Assembly (NCBI GenBank): GCA_026399375.1
Contig: JAPLRD010000220.1
Span: 7,261 to 64,423, forward strand
From: Pseudomonadota bacterium
GTDB taxonomy: Bacteria; Pseudomonadota; Gammaproteobacteria; Burkholderiales; SG8-39
Direction of reading: 5' to 3'
Length of the DNA stretch: 57,163 bases
The notes beneath the pieces are model-generated. The model saw only the letters and a list, made by a program, of their open reading frames with translations. It was not told the DNA's origin and ran no database searches. The position numbers and the translations under genes are program-made. Shown here piece after piece: positions 40,623 to 49,684 of this stretch. Numbering within the stretch: position 1 is the stretch's first letter; each line of letters starts with the position of its first letter.

Positions 40623-42380
40623 ATGAAACCCAAAGACTTGAAACCCGACCCCGGCATGCCTGTGCTGGACCCGGAAGCAGCGTGGAAGCTGTGGCAAAGC
40701 TTTTTCGAAAAGCAGGAAGCGCTCATCGATCCGGTCGGCATGTTCGCGCCCATCACCAACGCTCACGCCGCATGGCTGGCGCATCCGCAGAAGCTGGCGC
40801 AATGGATGAAGCGCTCCACCGAGGAATATCTCAGCCTGCAGGCGCATGCGGCGCGACGCCTCGCCGGAGGCATGGAAGACGACAGGGTGCTGCCGAACGC
40901 CGACGACCAGCGCTTCGCCGACCCGGTTTGGACGCAATCGCCGGGATGGGACCTGCTCAAGCAGTGGTATCTGTTCTATACCCGCAACATCCAGGACGCC
41001 TTGTTCGATGCGCCCGGCCTCGCTCCGAAAGAGCGCCGCCGTGCCGCGTTCTGGTGGCGCAAATGGCTGAACAGCGTGGCGCCGACCAACTTCCTGTGGA
41101 CCAATCCGGTGGCTATGCGCAAGGCGGTCGAATCCAGGGGGCAGAGCCTGTCCCAGGGTTTCCAGGTGATGCTGGAAGATCTTCAGGCGGGATCGGTGCG
41201 CATGACCAGCCCCGAAGATTTCAAGGTCGGCACCAATCTTGCGACCACACCGGGGGAGGTGGTGTTCCGCAACCGGCTGCTGGAGGTGATCCACTATGCG
41301 CCGATGACCCCCAAGGTGCGCAAGACGCCCATTGTCATCGTGACGCCCTGGATCAACAAGTTCTACGTGCTCGATATGACGCCGAAGAAAAGCATGGTGC
41401 AGTTCCTGCTGAAGCAGGGGTTCAGCGTTTTCATCGTCAGCTGGAAGAACCCGACGGCCGACATGGCCGATGTCACGTTCGACGACTATCTCACCCAGGG
41501 GGTGGACGCTGCGGTGAACGTCGCGCGCGCCATCACCGGCGCGCCGCGCGTGCACCTCGTCGGCTATTGCATCGGCGGCACGCTGGTGTCGACCTATATG
41601 GCCTGGCTCAACCGGCGTCATCCGCGCGAAGAGGACGTGCCGGTGGCCCACTTCACTCTGTTCACCACATTGACCGATTTCCAGTCACCGGGCGACATCG
41701 AGGTGTTTCTCGATGAAGGCACGGTGAACTGGCTCTGCTCCAACATGCGCAAGAAGGGCTTTCTCGAAGGCGGCGACATGGCGGCGAGCTTCCGCCTCAT
41801 GCGCTCCAACAGCCTGGTCTGGCACTACGTGGTGCACGGCTGGCTCTACGGCGAGCGCCCGCCGCCCTTCGACGTGCTGTACTGGAACATGGACACGACC
41901 CGCATGCCGGCGGCCATGCACGAGTTCTACCTGCGCGAGATGTACCTGCACAACCGCTTGATCAAGCCGGACTCCCTGACCATCGCCGGCGAGCCGATCT
42001 CCCTCAAGCGCATACGGCAGCCCTTGTACGCCGTGTCGGCGGACGACGATCACGTGGCGCCGTGGCGCCAGACGTTCCGCATCAATCAATGGGTGCAGGG
42101 GCCGAAGCGCTACGTGCTGTCGAGTTCAGGCCATATCCTGGGCATCGTCAACCCGCCGGTCACGCCGCCCAAGCGCAAATACTGGGTCGCTGCGGCGCAC
42201 CGCCGCCACACCGCGGACGGATGGCGCAGCGAAGCCGGGGAGCACGCCGGGACCTGGTGGGAAGACTGGGTGGCCTGGCTCAATCCGCAGTGCGGTCCGA
42301 TGGTCGCTCCGCCGCCGACCTCGACCCGGGACTATCCGAAACTCGCCGACGCCCCGGGAACCTACGTGCTGGAGAAATAG
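40623..42380 (+). CDS. phaC: Class I poly(3-hydroxyalkanoate) synthase
   Basis: The product is 585 aa from MKPKDLKPDPG at 40623. It polymerises hydroxyacyl-CoA into storage granules. The lipase-like box is HLVGYCIGGTLVSTYMAW, with the nucleophilic Cys; the other triad members lie in DDDHVAPW (Asp) and SSGHILGIVNPP (His). The N-terminal domain (about 1-190) contains AFWWRKWLNSVAPTNFLWTN, as in class I enzymes. No phasin, phaA or phaB gene is near, so it is probably an additional synthase copy. Convergent with the Bug-type gene downstream. Confidence 0.94.
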   Translation: MKPKDLKPDPGMPVLDPEAAWKLWQSFFEKQEALIDPVGMFAPITNAHAAWLAHPQKLAQWMKRSTEEYLSLQAHAARRLAGGMEDDRVLPNADDQRFADPVWTQSPGWDLLKQWYLFYTRNIQDALFDAPGLAPKERRRAAFWWRKWLNSVAPTNFLWTNPVAMRKAVESRGQSLSQGFQVMLEDLQAGSVRMTSPEDFKVGTNLATTPGEVVFRNRLLEVIHYAPMTPKVRKTPIVIVTPWINKFYVLDMTPKKSMVQFLLKQGFSVFIVSWKNPTADMADVTFDDYLTQGVDAAVNVARAITGAPRVHLVGYCIGGTLVSTYMAWLNRRHPREEDVPVAHFTLFTTLTDFQSPGDIEVFLDEGTVNWLCSNMRKKGFLEGGDMAASFRLMRSNSLVWHYVVHGWLYGERPPPFDVLYWNMDTTRMPAAMHEFYLREMYLHNRLIKPDSLTIAGEPISLKRIRQPLYAVSADDDHVAPWRQTFRINQWVQGPKRYVLSSSGHILGIVNPPVTPPKRKYWVAAAHRRHTADGWRSEAGEHAGTWWEDWVAWLNPQCGPMVAPPPTSTRDYPKLADAPGTYVLEK

Positions 42381-42425
42381 GCGCGAACCGCGGATCGCCT
42401 TGCCTGCTGTTGCAGTGAAAGTTGC

Positions 42426-43379
42426 CTAGTCGGCGCGGATGTTGTTGTCGCGCACGACCTTGCCCCAGCGGGCGACTTCTGCGGCGATGAACTTCTGCAA
42501 TCCGTCCGGGGTGCTCACGACGAGGTCCATGCCGAGTTGCTCGGTCAGCGTCTTGCGCAGATCGGGCAGATTCAGGGCCTTCACCAACTCCGCGTGAAAC
42601 TTGTCCAGGATGGGCTTGGGCGTGCCTGCTGGTGCAAGTACGCCCCACCATGCCAGAGCGGAGAACCCGGGGAATCCCTGCTCCGAGAGCGCGGGCACGT
42701 CGGGCATGGTGTGCGAGCGCTTGTCGCCCGTGACCGCTATCGCGCGCAGCTTGCCGCTTCTGACGTGCTGTGCCAGCACGGCCACCGAACCCACGGCCAG
42801 GTCGACCTGGCCGTACGGCACGTGGATCACCTTGAAGCCGCCTGCCTGCTGCACCAGGGTCATCGTCAGATGACCGAGGCTGCCGTTGCCGACGGTGCCG
42901 TAGCTGATCGTGTCCGGCTTCGCCTTGGCGGCGTTGGTCACGTCGGCAAAGGTCTTGTACGGCTTGGCCGGATTCGTCGCTACGGCCATGGGCGCGGTGC
43001 CGACCAACATTATCGGCGCGAGGTCTTTCAGCGTGTCGAACGGCATGTTCGGTATCAGGGTCGGATTGACCGCGTGCGTATCGAACACGACGATGAAGTT
43101 GTAGCCGTCCGGTGCCGACTTGGCGACGAAGGCGGTTCCGATGGAGCCCGAAGCGCCGGGCTTGTTCTCGACAATGAACTGCTGTCCCATCGATTCCGAC
43201 AGTCTGACCGCTAGCAGGCGCGCGAGCGGATCGACAGATCCTCCAGGCGGAAAAGGCACTACCAGCTTGACCGGCTTGGTCGGCCAGTTGGTTCCCTGTG
43301 CCGTTGCGGGAGGGGGCGCGAGCGCCGCGCAAATTGCCAGGCCGGCGACCGCAATGCGAACAAACGATGTGCTGAACAT
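42426..43379 (-). CDS. Bug/TctC-family substrate-binding protein
   Basis: This 317 aa periplasmic protein has a standard signal peptide (RIAVAGLAICAALAPPPATA). Family hallmarks are NWPTKPVKLVVPFPPGGSVD, FIVENKPGASGSIGTAFVAK, VIHVPYGQVDLAVGSVAV and a C-terminal VRDNNIRAD. It is a paralogue of the protein at 564-1541, again without TctAB genes beside it. Substrate unknown. Confidence 0.93.
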   Translation of the reverse strand: MFSTSFVRIAVAGLAICAALAPPPATAQGTNWPTKPVKLVVPFPPGGSVDPLARLLAVRLSESMGQQFIVENKPGASGSIGTAFVAKSAPDGYNFIVVFDTHAVNPTLIPNMPFDTLKDLAPIMLVGTAPMAVATNPAKPYKTFADVTNAAKAKPDTISYGTVGNGSLGHLTMTLVQQAGGFKVIHVPYGQVDLAVGSVAVLAQHVRSGKLRAIAVTGDKRSHTMPDVPALSEQGFPGFSALAWWGVLAPAGTPKPILDKFHAELVKALNLPDLRKTLTEQLGMDLVVSTPDGLQKFIAAEVARWGKVVRDNNIRAD

Positions 43380-43424
43380 GTTTTTCCCCGCAAGAATTGA
43401 ATTATGTACCGGCGCTCAGGTCTT

Positions 43425-43817
43425 CTATAGCGCCTGCATCACCCGCCACAGCTTTTCGCGCACTTCCTTGCCAATCGGCTCGACTGCGGCGTTGCCGGTC
43501 ATCTGCCCCATCATTCCTGGATCGAGAAATTCCACGTGCACCAGGTGGGCGGCGTCCTCGCGGACCACGACATTGCATGGCAGCAGCAGGCCGATGCTGG
43601 GCTCCGCCGCGAGCGCGCGCTTTGCGAAAGCCGGATTGCACGCACCCAGAATACGGTACTTGGGCATGTCGTGATCGAGTTTCTTTTTCAGGGTGGCGGC
43701 AACGTCGATTTCCGTCAGGATGCCGAATCCTTCCTTCTGCAATTCAGCCGTGACCTTCGCCATCGCTTCATCGAAATTCAGGGCCACGGATTTGCCGAAA
43801 CCGTACTTGTTTTCCAT
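43425..43817 (-). CDS. DUF302 domain protein
   Basis: The product is a 130 aa cytoplasmic protein spanning one DUF302 domain: FDEAMAKVTAELQKEGFGIL, DIAATLKKKL-like text around residue 43, YRILGACNPAFAKRAL, IGLLLPCNVVV and a C-terminal helix. The conserved Cys of GACNP and PCNV are present. The function of the family is not established. It is followed, 3 nt downstream of its reading start, by the small gene ending at 43821, in a two-gene unit. Confidence 0.9.
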   Translation of the reverse strand: MENKYGFGKSVALNFDEAMAKVTAELQKEGFGILTEIDVAATLKKKLDHDMPKYRILGACNPAFAKRALAAEPSIGLLLPCNVVVREDAAHLVHVEFLDPGMMGQMTGNAAVEPIGKEVREKLWRVMQAL

Positions 43818-43820
43818 GAC

Positions 43821-44009
43821 TCAGCGTCCCGGTGCCTGTTTGCTCTGCGCCGGCAGATAGACGTATCCCCGGTCCCTGGCATTGGCGAGGCAGGCTTCAT
43901 AATTGCTGTAGCCCTTGGACGATTCTTCGACCACCGCCTGGCCCGCGCCGATCTGCTGCCAGTTCCAGCGCTGGCCGCCGTCCATGTAAAAACGCCAAAT
44001 CACGTTCAT
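43821..44009 (-). CDS. Small hypothetical protein (62 aa)
   Basis: The start at 44009 follows a good AAAGGAAAATTCAG leader; the longer open frame to 44069 lacks this. The sequence MNVIWRFYMDGGQRWNWQQI, then AVVEESSKGYSNYEACLANA and GYVYLPAQSK, looks like a short alpha/beta domain of the DUF2188/DUF1508 kind, though I cannot assign it firmly. It lies directly upstream of the DUF302 gene on the same strand. Function unknown. Confidence 0.7.
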   Translation of the reverse strand: MNVIWRFYMDGGQRWNWQQIGAGQAVVEESSKGYSNYEACLANARDRGYVYLPAQSKQAPGR

Positions 44010-44133
44010 CTGAATTTTCCTTTGCGGTGGTGTAGCCCTCCCGGGACGACCCTGCGGGAGCGAAAGCATGAAGATGTCGTTGAATTATAACAAAAGCATG
44101 TTTGCGCCCGGCGCAGGCCGCGGATGGCGCAGT

Positions 44134-44754
44134 TCATTGCAGCAAGTTCAGTTCGCGAAATCGCAGCAGCAATTCACGGCAGGCCCAGGCGTCGGTCGCG
44201 GCATAGTTTACCTGTGCAGCCGTCAACCGCGGCGCGGCCCAATTGGAGGTGCGGGCGCCTTTGGGTACTCGGAACCCCAGGAAGATTCCGGCAAGATTGC
44301 GCAAGCCTGTCTGCGTCAGTCCCAGGCGCCGCGCGACGACTCCCAGGTCGAGCACGCTTCGCTCCTCGAACGCAAACACCTGCTTGAGTGACCTCAGGTC
44401 GTTTGCCAGTGCGATACCGACTTTGAGCGAGCCCGGTTGCGCCAGCATTTCGGCGAGCAGCGGGAACACCTCCGGTTGTCGCAGGGAAAACAGATGAACC
44501 CTGCGCGCGGTGGCCACCTGAACCAGGCAGGGCAGATGGCTTTCTCCCTTCTGGAACGCAGGCCGCGTCTCGGTGTCGAAGCCGACGACGCTTTCCTGCC
44601 GAATATCTTCCAGCGCGCGCGCCAGGTCTGCTGCCGATGACACTTGGGACACGTCCCCTTCATAGCGGCGTATGGGCAGGAGCGCCATCTCTTCGCGCGA
44701 AATGGCGCGCACGATTCCATCAGGCAGATCGGCTATGGTCGCTGGATTGTGCAT
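44134..44754 (-). CDS. DEDDy 3'-5' exonuclease, RNase D-like
   Basis: This 206 aa single-domain exonuclease has the motifs VGFDTETRP (Exo I, Asp-x-Glu), ALANDLRSLKQVF (Exo II Asp) and NYAATDAWACREL (Exo III, Tyr-x3-Asp), which together make a DEDDy site. It lacks the HRDC domains of full-length RNase D and resembles the short WRN-like/YbbA-type exonucleases of betaproteobacteria. The start at 44754 (MHNPATIADLPDG) is preferred over an in-frame ATG at 44868 because of family length; the ribosome site is weak. Likely acts on RNA or DNA 3' ends. Confidence 0.9.
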   Translation of the reverse strand: MHNPATIADLPDGIVRAISREEMALLPIRRYEGDVSQVSSAADLARALEDIRQESVVGFDTETRPAFQKGESHLPCLVQVATARRVHLFSLRQPEVFPLLAEMLAQPGSLKVGIALANDLRSLKQVFAFEERSVLDLGVVARRLGLTQTGLRNLAGIFLGFRVPKGARTSNWAAPRLTAAQVNYAATDAWACRELLLRFRELNLLQ

Positions 44755-44963
44755 GAAGGCATATGTTCCCAAGGGCAAACGAGAATCCGGGCGGCTAGGA
44801 GAAAACAGACAATATCTCCTACAATGGCTCCGGATCGAAGCGGCCGCTTCTTTATAGCATGAACCCATCTATTCGGTAGATCGCTGATGAAATCGAACGA
44901 CAAAGTCGGAAAACAGCGCCGCCGATGCTTGCAGGGCGGCGGCGCAATGCCCGCATGCACCCG

Positions 44964-46289
44964 ATGACGCCAGGGGCGCCGGCGTGGCGCTGGCTTCTAC
45001 GCGTGGTCGACGTGCGTCCGGCGGAACAGAAGGCGCTGCTCTGGTCCTTCGCTTATTTCTTCTGTCTGCTCGCAGGTTATTACGTGTTGCGGCCGCTGCG
45101 CGACGAGATGGGCATTGCGGGCGGAGTGCGCAATCTGCAATGGCTTTTTACGGCGACTTTCGTCGTGATGCTTGCCGCGGTGCCGGTGTTCGGCGCGGTG
45201 GTAGGGCGTCTGCCGCGCCGGCGCTTCGTGCCGCTGGTCTATCATTTCTTCGTCGCCAACATCGCCATATTCTGGCTGCTGCTGACCTTCGATGTCGCCA
45301 AAGTGCAGGTCGCGCGCGTGTTCTTCGTCTGGATCAGCGTGTTCAACCTGTTCGCGGTGTCGGTGTTCTGGTCTTTCATGGCCGACCTGTTCGCGAGCGA
45401 ACAGGGCAAACGGCTGTTCGGCTTCATCGCAGCCGGCGGTTCCGCAGGTGCGCTGCTCGGGCCGGCGCTGACGGTCGGGCTCTCCGTTTCGCTGGGTCCG
45501 GTCAATCTGCTCATCGTCGCGGCGCTGTTTCTGGAACTTGCGGTGCTGTGCGCGCGCCGACTTGAGTCCGCAGCGCCCGGCGGCGGGCGCGAGACGAGCG
45601 CTGCCGCGGCCCCGGCTCCAACAGACCGGCCGGCGCAAGCCGGAGCGCTCGGCGGCAGCTGGCTTGCCGGCATCGTGCTGCTGCTGCGCTCGCCTTATCT
45701 GGCCGGCATCGCCTTGTGGATCGCGCTGCTCTCGCTGGCCGGAACGTTTCTTTATTTTCAGCAGGCGAGCATCGTCGCCGCCGCATCCGACGATCCTGCC
45801 GTGCGCACCCGCATTTTCGCCAGCATCGACCTGGCTATCGGAGTACTGACGATCATGGTGCAGTTTTTCGCCACCGGACGCTTGATCGCGCGCTTCGGCG
45901 TCGGCCGCGCGGCGGCGGCGCTGCCGCTGGTCTTTGGCGTCGGTTTTCTCGTTCTGGCTGCTACGCCCATGCTGTTCGTGGTCATCGCTTTCCAGGCGCT
46001 GCAGCGAACCGCCAATTTCGCCCTGTCGAATCCGGCGCGGGAGATTCTGTTCACGGTGCTTGAGCGCGAAGAAAAATACAAGGCAAAGAACGTGATCGAC
46101 ATCGTCGTATTCCGCGGGGCGGATGCGCTGAGCGGCTGGCTGTTCTCGGCGCTGCGGGGAGCGGGCATGGAGTTGTCTGCGATTTCCCTGGCAACGGTCC
46201 CGGTCACCGGTTTGTGGCTGGCTCTGGCACTCGCGCTCGGTCGGGCCCAGGAGCGCAAGGCACGGCCTGCCGGCGAGGCGGCTTCATGA
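44964..46289 (+). CDS. NTP/NDP antiporter-like MFS membrane protein
   Basis: The product is about 441 aa with 12 predicted helices. The opening (RPAEQKALLWSFAYFFCLLA then YYVLRPLRDEMG) is typical of MFS proteins distantly related to ADP/ATP translocases. A long polar loop (about residues 205-230, Ala/Pro rich) separates the two halves. ATG codons at 44925, 44955 and 44964 are all possible and none has a clear ribosome site; 44964 best fits the family N-terminus. The transported solute is unknown; such proteins in free-living bacteria are unlikely to be energy parasites' nucleotide carriers. Confidence 0.85.
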   Translation: MTPGAPAWRWLLRVVDVRPAEQKALLWSFAYFFCLLAGYYVLRPLRDEMGIAGGVRNLQWLFTATFVVMLAAVPVFGAVVGRLPRRRFVPLVYHFFVANIAIFWLLLTFDVAKVQVARVFFVWISVFNLFAVSVFWSFMADLFASEQGKRLFGFIAAGGSAGALLGPALTVGLSVSLGPVNLLIVAALFLELAVLCARRLESAAPGGGRETSAAAAPAPTDRPAQAGALGGSWLAGIVLLLRSPYLAGIALWIALLSLAGTFLYFQQASIVAAASDDPAVRTRIFASIDLAIGVLTIMVQFFATGRLIARFGVGRAAAALPLVFGVGFLVLAATPMLFVVIAFQALQRTANFALSNPAREILFTVLEREEKYKAKNVIDIVVFRGADALSGWLFSALRGAGMELSAISLATVPVTGLWLALALALGRAQERKARPAGEAAS

Positions 46290-46401
46290 GCGCGTGCGCA
46301 CCCTGTGCTGCAGGGGCTGGAGCCTGTTGCAAGGCGAGGAGCTGCCCCAACCTTGCGCTCGCCCCAGCATCCAATTGATGACAAACACGCGAGATTAGGA
46401 A

Positions 46402-46857
46402 ATGGAACCAGTCGCCAGCATTACCAGCGTATCCCACGTCATCCAGCTGGCCATCGCGCCGGTATTCCTGCTGACCGGCGTCGGATCGCTTCTGGCGGTG
46501 CTGATCAACCGCCTGGGTCGTATCGTGGACCGCTATCGTTCTCTGGAGAAGGGCAAGCCCGGCGCGGTCGGAGACGCGGCGACCGAGGCGGACGTCGAGA
46601 TGGCCATTCTGTCGCGGCGCGCGCGCCTGATCCATTGGGCGATCAGCCTGTGCACGGTGGGCGCGTTGTTCATATGCATCGTAATCGCCATGCTTTTCAT
46701 CGGTTCCATGGTGCAGGTAGGCGTGTCGCGGATCATCGCCCTGATGTTCGTCGCCGCCATGCTGGCCCTGATCGCCGGTCTGTTGCTGTTCCTGCGCGAA
46801 ATCGCGCTGGCCACTGGAAGTATTCATGTGGAAAAGAATGAGGGGCAAAAGACATGA
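46402..46857 (+). CDS. DUF2721 membrane protein
   Basis: This 151 aa protein has three hydrophobic segments (about 10-32, 75-97, 102-124). The family pattern VIQLAIAPVFLLTGVGSLLA, then NRLGRIVDRYR and LSRRARLIHWAIS, is clear for DUF2721. Role unknown. The stretch upstream (46290-46401) holds no recognisable feature. Confidence 0.9.
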   Translation: MEPVASITSVSHVIQLAIAPVFLLTGVGSLLAVLINRLGRIVDRYRSLEKGKPGAVGDAATEADVEMAILSRRARLIHWAISLCTVGALFICIVIAMLFIGSMVQVGVSRIIALMFVAAMLALIAGLLLFLREIALATGSIHVEKNEGQKT

Positions 46858-47019
46858 TCGTTGACGAAGGGAGCGTTTCAGAATGCGAAAGCGTCCCCCT
46901 TGTCGGCGGTTGGAGCCTGCTTTCCGGGCAGGCCGAGCGCAGTTGCTCCGATACCGGAAAGCGGATCGCGGAACGTCCGGCGTCAGGGGCTCGCCGACGT
47001 TCCGCCTTGTACCGGACCC

Positions 47020-47529
47020 TTACGGGACCTGGCCGATAAAGTCTTTCTTGCCGATCTCTACGCCGCAATGCCGCAAGATGGCGTACGCGGTGGTCACGTG
47101 GAAAAAGAAATTCGGCAGCGCGTTGTGCAGCAGGTAGGTCTGTCCGCTCAGCGTCTGGCTGTTGCCGCCGATCTTCAGCGTGATCTCGCGCGCCTCCGAA
47201 CCGTCGATCTTCCCGGGCGGCAGCGTATTGACGAAGGCGAGCGTTTTTTCAATCCTGGCTTTGAGTTCGGCGAAACTGGCTTCGTTGTCTTCGTAGACCG
47301 GAGGCTCGACGCCCGCCAGCCGGGCGGGCGCGCGCTTCGCGTGGTCTGACGCGATCTGGACCTGGCGCGTCAGACTGAGCATATCCGGTGCGAGGCGATA
47401 GGCGAGCAGCACCGTGGGATCTATTTTCTTCGCCGCGGCGAATGCCGCGCCTTTGTCCAGAATCTGGGCAAGATTGCCCAGCGTCTTGACGAACACCGGA
47501 ACGGACGCCTGGTACATCGATATAGTCAT
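47020..47529 (-). CDS. DUF1993 family protein
   Basis: The product is a 169 aa soluble protein of the DinB-like four-helix DUF1993 family: MTISMYQASVPVFVKTLGNL, LAYRLAPDMLSLTRQVQIAS, PPVYEDNEASFAELKARIEK and LPNFFFHVTTAYAILRHCGV (with His residues in DinB-like positions). Function unknown; possibly metal binding. It is convergent with the DUF2721 gene; the 162 nt in between look empty. Confidence 0.92.
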   Translation of the reverse strand: MTISMYQASVPVFVKTLGNLAQILDKGAAFAAAKKIDPTVLLAYRLAPDMLSLTRQVQIASDHAKRAPARLAGVEPPVYEDNEASFAELKARIEKTLAFVNTLPPGKIDGSEAREITLKIGGNSQTLSGQTYLLHNALPNFFFHVTTAYAILRHCGVEIGKKDFIGQVP

Positions 47530-47671
47530 CGTGAATCCTCAGAGTGTGTTGCAGGTGGGTGGCAGCCGGACTGCGCCTGGCACTGGCCGAAGCGCGCCGG
47601 CTGGTACTATTGTAGGAGATAATGCGGTGCGCGGATTGGCATCGGAGCGCTCATCTACAAAAGGGGGAGAC

Positions 47672-48472
47672 ATGCGCGTATCGGCGGTGGTCGGAATCCT
47701 GCTGGCACTGTCGGCGATTTCGGTCTGCGCAGGCCCGTTCGAGGATGGTCTGAAATATTACGAGGGTAAAGACTACGGCAATGCAATAAAGGCCTGGAAG
47801 TATGCGGCGGGGCAGGGCAGCGTGCCTGCGAATTTCACGCTCGGATTTGTCTACGAGAAAGGCGAAGGCGTTACGCAGGATTACAAGGAGGCCATGTCCT
47901 GGTACCAAAGGGCGGCGGAACGCGGCTACGGGGCGGCACAGACGAACCTGGGCTCGATGTACGAGAAGGGCCTTGGCGGCCTGCCCAATATTGCACAAGC
48001 TGTGTCCTGGTACCAGAAGGCGGCGGACCAGGGGGAGGTACAGGCGCAATTCAACATGGGGCGTATGTATCGGACTGGCCAGGGCGTGGCACAGGACTTC
48101 AAGCAGGCGGCGTCGTGGTTCGAAAAGGCCGGAAAAGGCGGGCACGTCTGGGCGCAGTCGGCGCTTGGGCTCATGTTCGAGACCGGCGAGGGGGTGCCTC
48201 TGGACTACAAACAGGCGGTGTTCTGGTACCAGAAGGCTGCCGAGCAAGGCGACCCCATGGCGCAATTCGATCTTGGCCGCATATACGAGACCGGACAGCC
48301 GGGCGTCGCCATGGATTACGTGGAGGCGCACAAGTGGTGGAATATCGCGGAGGCCGGCGGCGAAGACCGCGCGCGCAGGAACCGCATCCTGGTCGAGCGC
48401 CTGATGAAACCGGAGCAGATCGCAGAGGCAAAAAAGCGCGCGACGCAGTGGCAGCAGTCTCGACCCAAATAG
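47672..48472 (+). CDS. Sel1-repeat periplasmic protein
   Basis: This 266 aa protein starts at 47672 after AAAGGGGGAGAC, with a cleavable signal VVGILLALSAISVCA. The rest is about six Sel1-like (TPR-related) repeats of 36 residues with the pattern AMSWYQRAAERGYGAAQTNL, AVSWYQKAADQGEVQAQFNM and AVFWYQKAAEQGDPMAQFDL. Such solenoids act as scaffolds or adaptors in the cell envelope. The partner is not evident. Confidence 0.92.
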   Translation: MRVSAVVGILLALSAISVCAGPFEDGLKYYEGKDYGNAIKAWKYAAGQGSVPANFTLGFVYEKGEGVTQDYKEAMSWYQRAAERGYGAAQTNLGSMYEKGLGGLPNIAQAVSWYQKAADQGEVQAQFNMGRMYRTGQGVAQDFKQAASWFEKAGKGGHVWAQSALGLMFETGEGVPLDYKQAVFWYQKAAEQGDPMAQFDLGRIYETGQPGVAMDYVEAHKWWNIAEAGGEDRARRNRILVERLMKPEQIAEAKKRATQWQQSRPK

Positions 48473-48521
48473 CTTCCGGCCGGAAGCTTTCCGCGCTGAC
48501 GGTCACCGACAAAGCGCGCGC

Positions 48522-49418
48522 ATGGGAATAGTCTACGCGCTGCTTTCCATGCTGTGCTTCGCCGGAAACATTTTCATCACCCGCGCCGCGATGTCGCGGT
48601 TGGGGGTGAATACGGGTTTCCCGGTGGTCCTGACCGTTAACATTGCTTTCGCCGCGCTGGTGTTCTGGATCGAGCGCCTCTTTTCGGGAGCGCCGTTCTT
48701 GTTTCACTGGAAGGGTGCGGGCCTGTTTGCGCTGTCCGGCGTGGTCGGCATCTACATGGGCAGACGCATGCTGTTCGAAGCAGTCCACGTCCTCGGGCCC
48801 GCCCGGGCGAGCGTGCTGCACACGGCATCGCCCGTGGTCACGCTGATCGCGGCGTGGTTTCTACTTGACGAACGCCTCGGGGCCTATGAAATCCTTCTCA
48901 TGCTGCTGGTGATGGCGGGTCTCCTCATGGCGCAGCTGCAACACAGCCGCACTGCGCCTTCCCTGATCGACAATCGCGCGGCATTTCGCAAGGCAATGTT
49001 GCTCAGCCTGATGACGGTGGTCGGCTTCGGCGTCGGCAACGCCATCCGCGGTCTCGCCATACGCGAATGGAACGAAGCGGCAATGGGGGCGGTGCTCGGA
49101 TCGGCCGCTGCGCTCATCTGCCAGCTTGCGACCGGAAGCGGGATAGGCGCGATTTTCGACGGGCTGCGCAAGGGCAGCAAACCCGCGATCGGCCTGTACG
49201 TCGCCAGCGGTATCGCCACGGTTAGCGGCACCATGTTCGCCGCCATGGCGATGCACCGCGTCGAAATCGCGATCGCGACGGTGGTGACTTATACGACGCC
49301 GCTGGTGGTGTTTCCCGTCAGCGTTTTTGTACTCAAGAATCGCGAGCAATTGAGCAGGCGAAGCGCTGCCGGCGCGCTCTTGGTGGTCGCCGGCATCGCG
49401 CTGCTGGCGCTGCGCTGA
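48522..49418 (+). CDS. EamA/DMT-family transporter
   Basis: This is a 298 aa membrane protein with ten predicted helices forming two EamA repeats (about 3-135 and 155-295). Motifs include GLFALSGVVGIYMGRRMLFE and ARASVLHTASPVVTLIAAWF at the repeat-1 end, with VVTYTTPLVVFPVSVFVLKN in repeat 2. Family members export amino acids or other metabolites. Start ATG at 48522, 49 nt after the Sel1 gene. Confidence 0.92.
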   Translation: MGIVYALLSMLCFAGNIFITRAAMSRLGVNTGFPVVLTVNIAFAALVFWIERLFSGAPFLFHWKGAGLFALSGVVGIYMGRRMLFEAVHVLGPARASVLHTASPVVTLIAAWFLLDERLGAYEILLMLLVMAGLLMAQLQHSRTAPSLIDNRAAFRKAMLLSLMTVVGFGVGNAIRGLAIREWNEAAMGAVLGSAAALICQLATGSGIGAIFDGLRKGSKPAIGLYVASGIATVSGTMFAAMAMHRVEIAIATVVTYTTPLVVFPVSVFVLKNREQLSRRSAAGALLVVAGIALLALR

Positions 49419-49453
49419 GGCGCGCTGATCGGTTGAGGTCGGGCGGTGGAAAA

Positions 49454-49476
49454 TTATCCACAATTTCTGTGGATAA
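49454..49476. promoter_or_regulatory. Inverted pair of perfect DnaA boxes
   Basis: TTATCCACA at 49454-49462 and TGTGGATAA at 49468-49476 are perfect DnaA-box 9-mers facing each other across five bases. A weaker TTGTGGA follows at 49480. The gap between the EamA and aldo/keto reductase genes (267 nt) otherwise shows nothing. It may be a DnaA-controlled promoter or titration site; it is also a hairpin of 9 bp. Confidence 0.5.
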
Positions 49477-49684
49477 GCTTGTGGACTACTTTCGCCGCCC
49501 CGGAACTCACGCTTCTCAGGACCGCGAAAAATATCGGGTGCGATCACAAAATAGGCAGCCGTGGATCCTGCATTGCCTGATTGCAACGCTTTGATGCAAA
49601 ATGTAATTCAGGACGGGATTGCGATGACATTCCAGCGCCGTAACAGCGGCGTGTGGCGTCGCCCGCAGCAAAGGGAGCGTGGAC

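Noticed and set aside
49454-49490. A chromosomal replication origin
   Set aside because: Only two perfect DnaA boxes are present and no dnaA, dnaN, gidA, rpmH or parAB genes are nearby.
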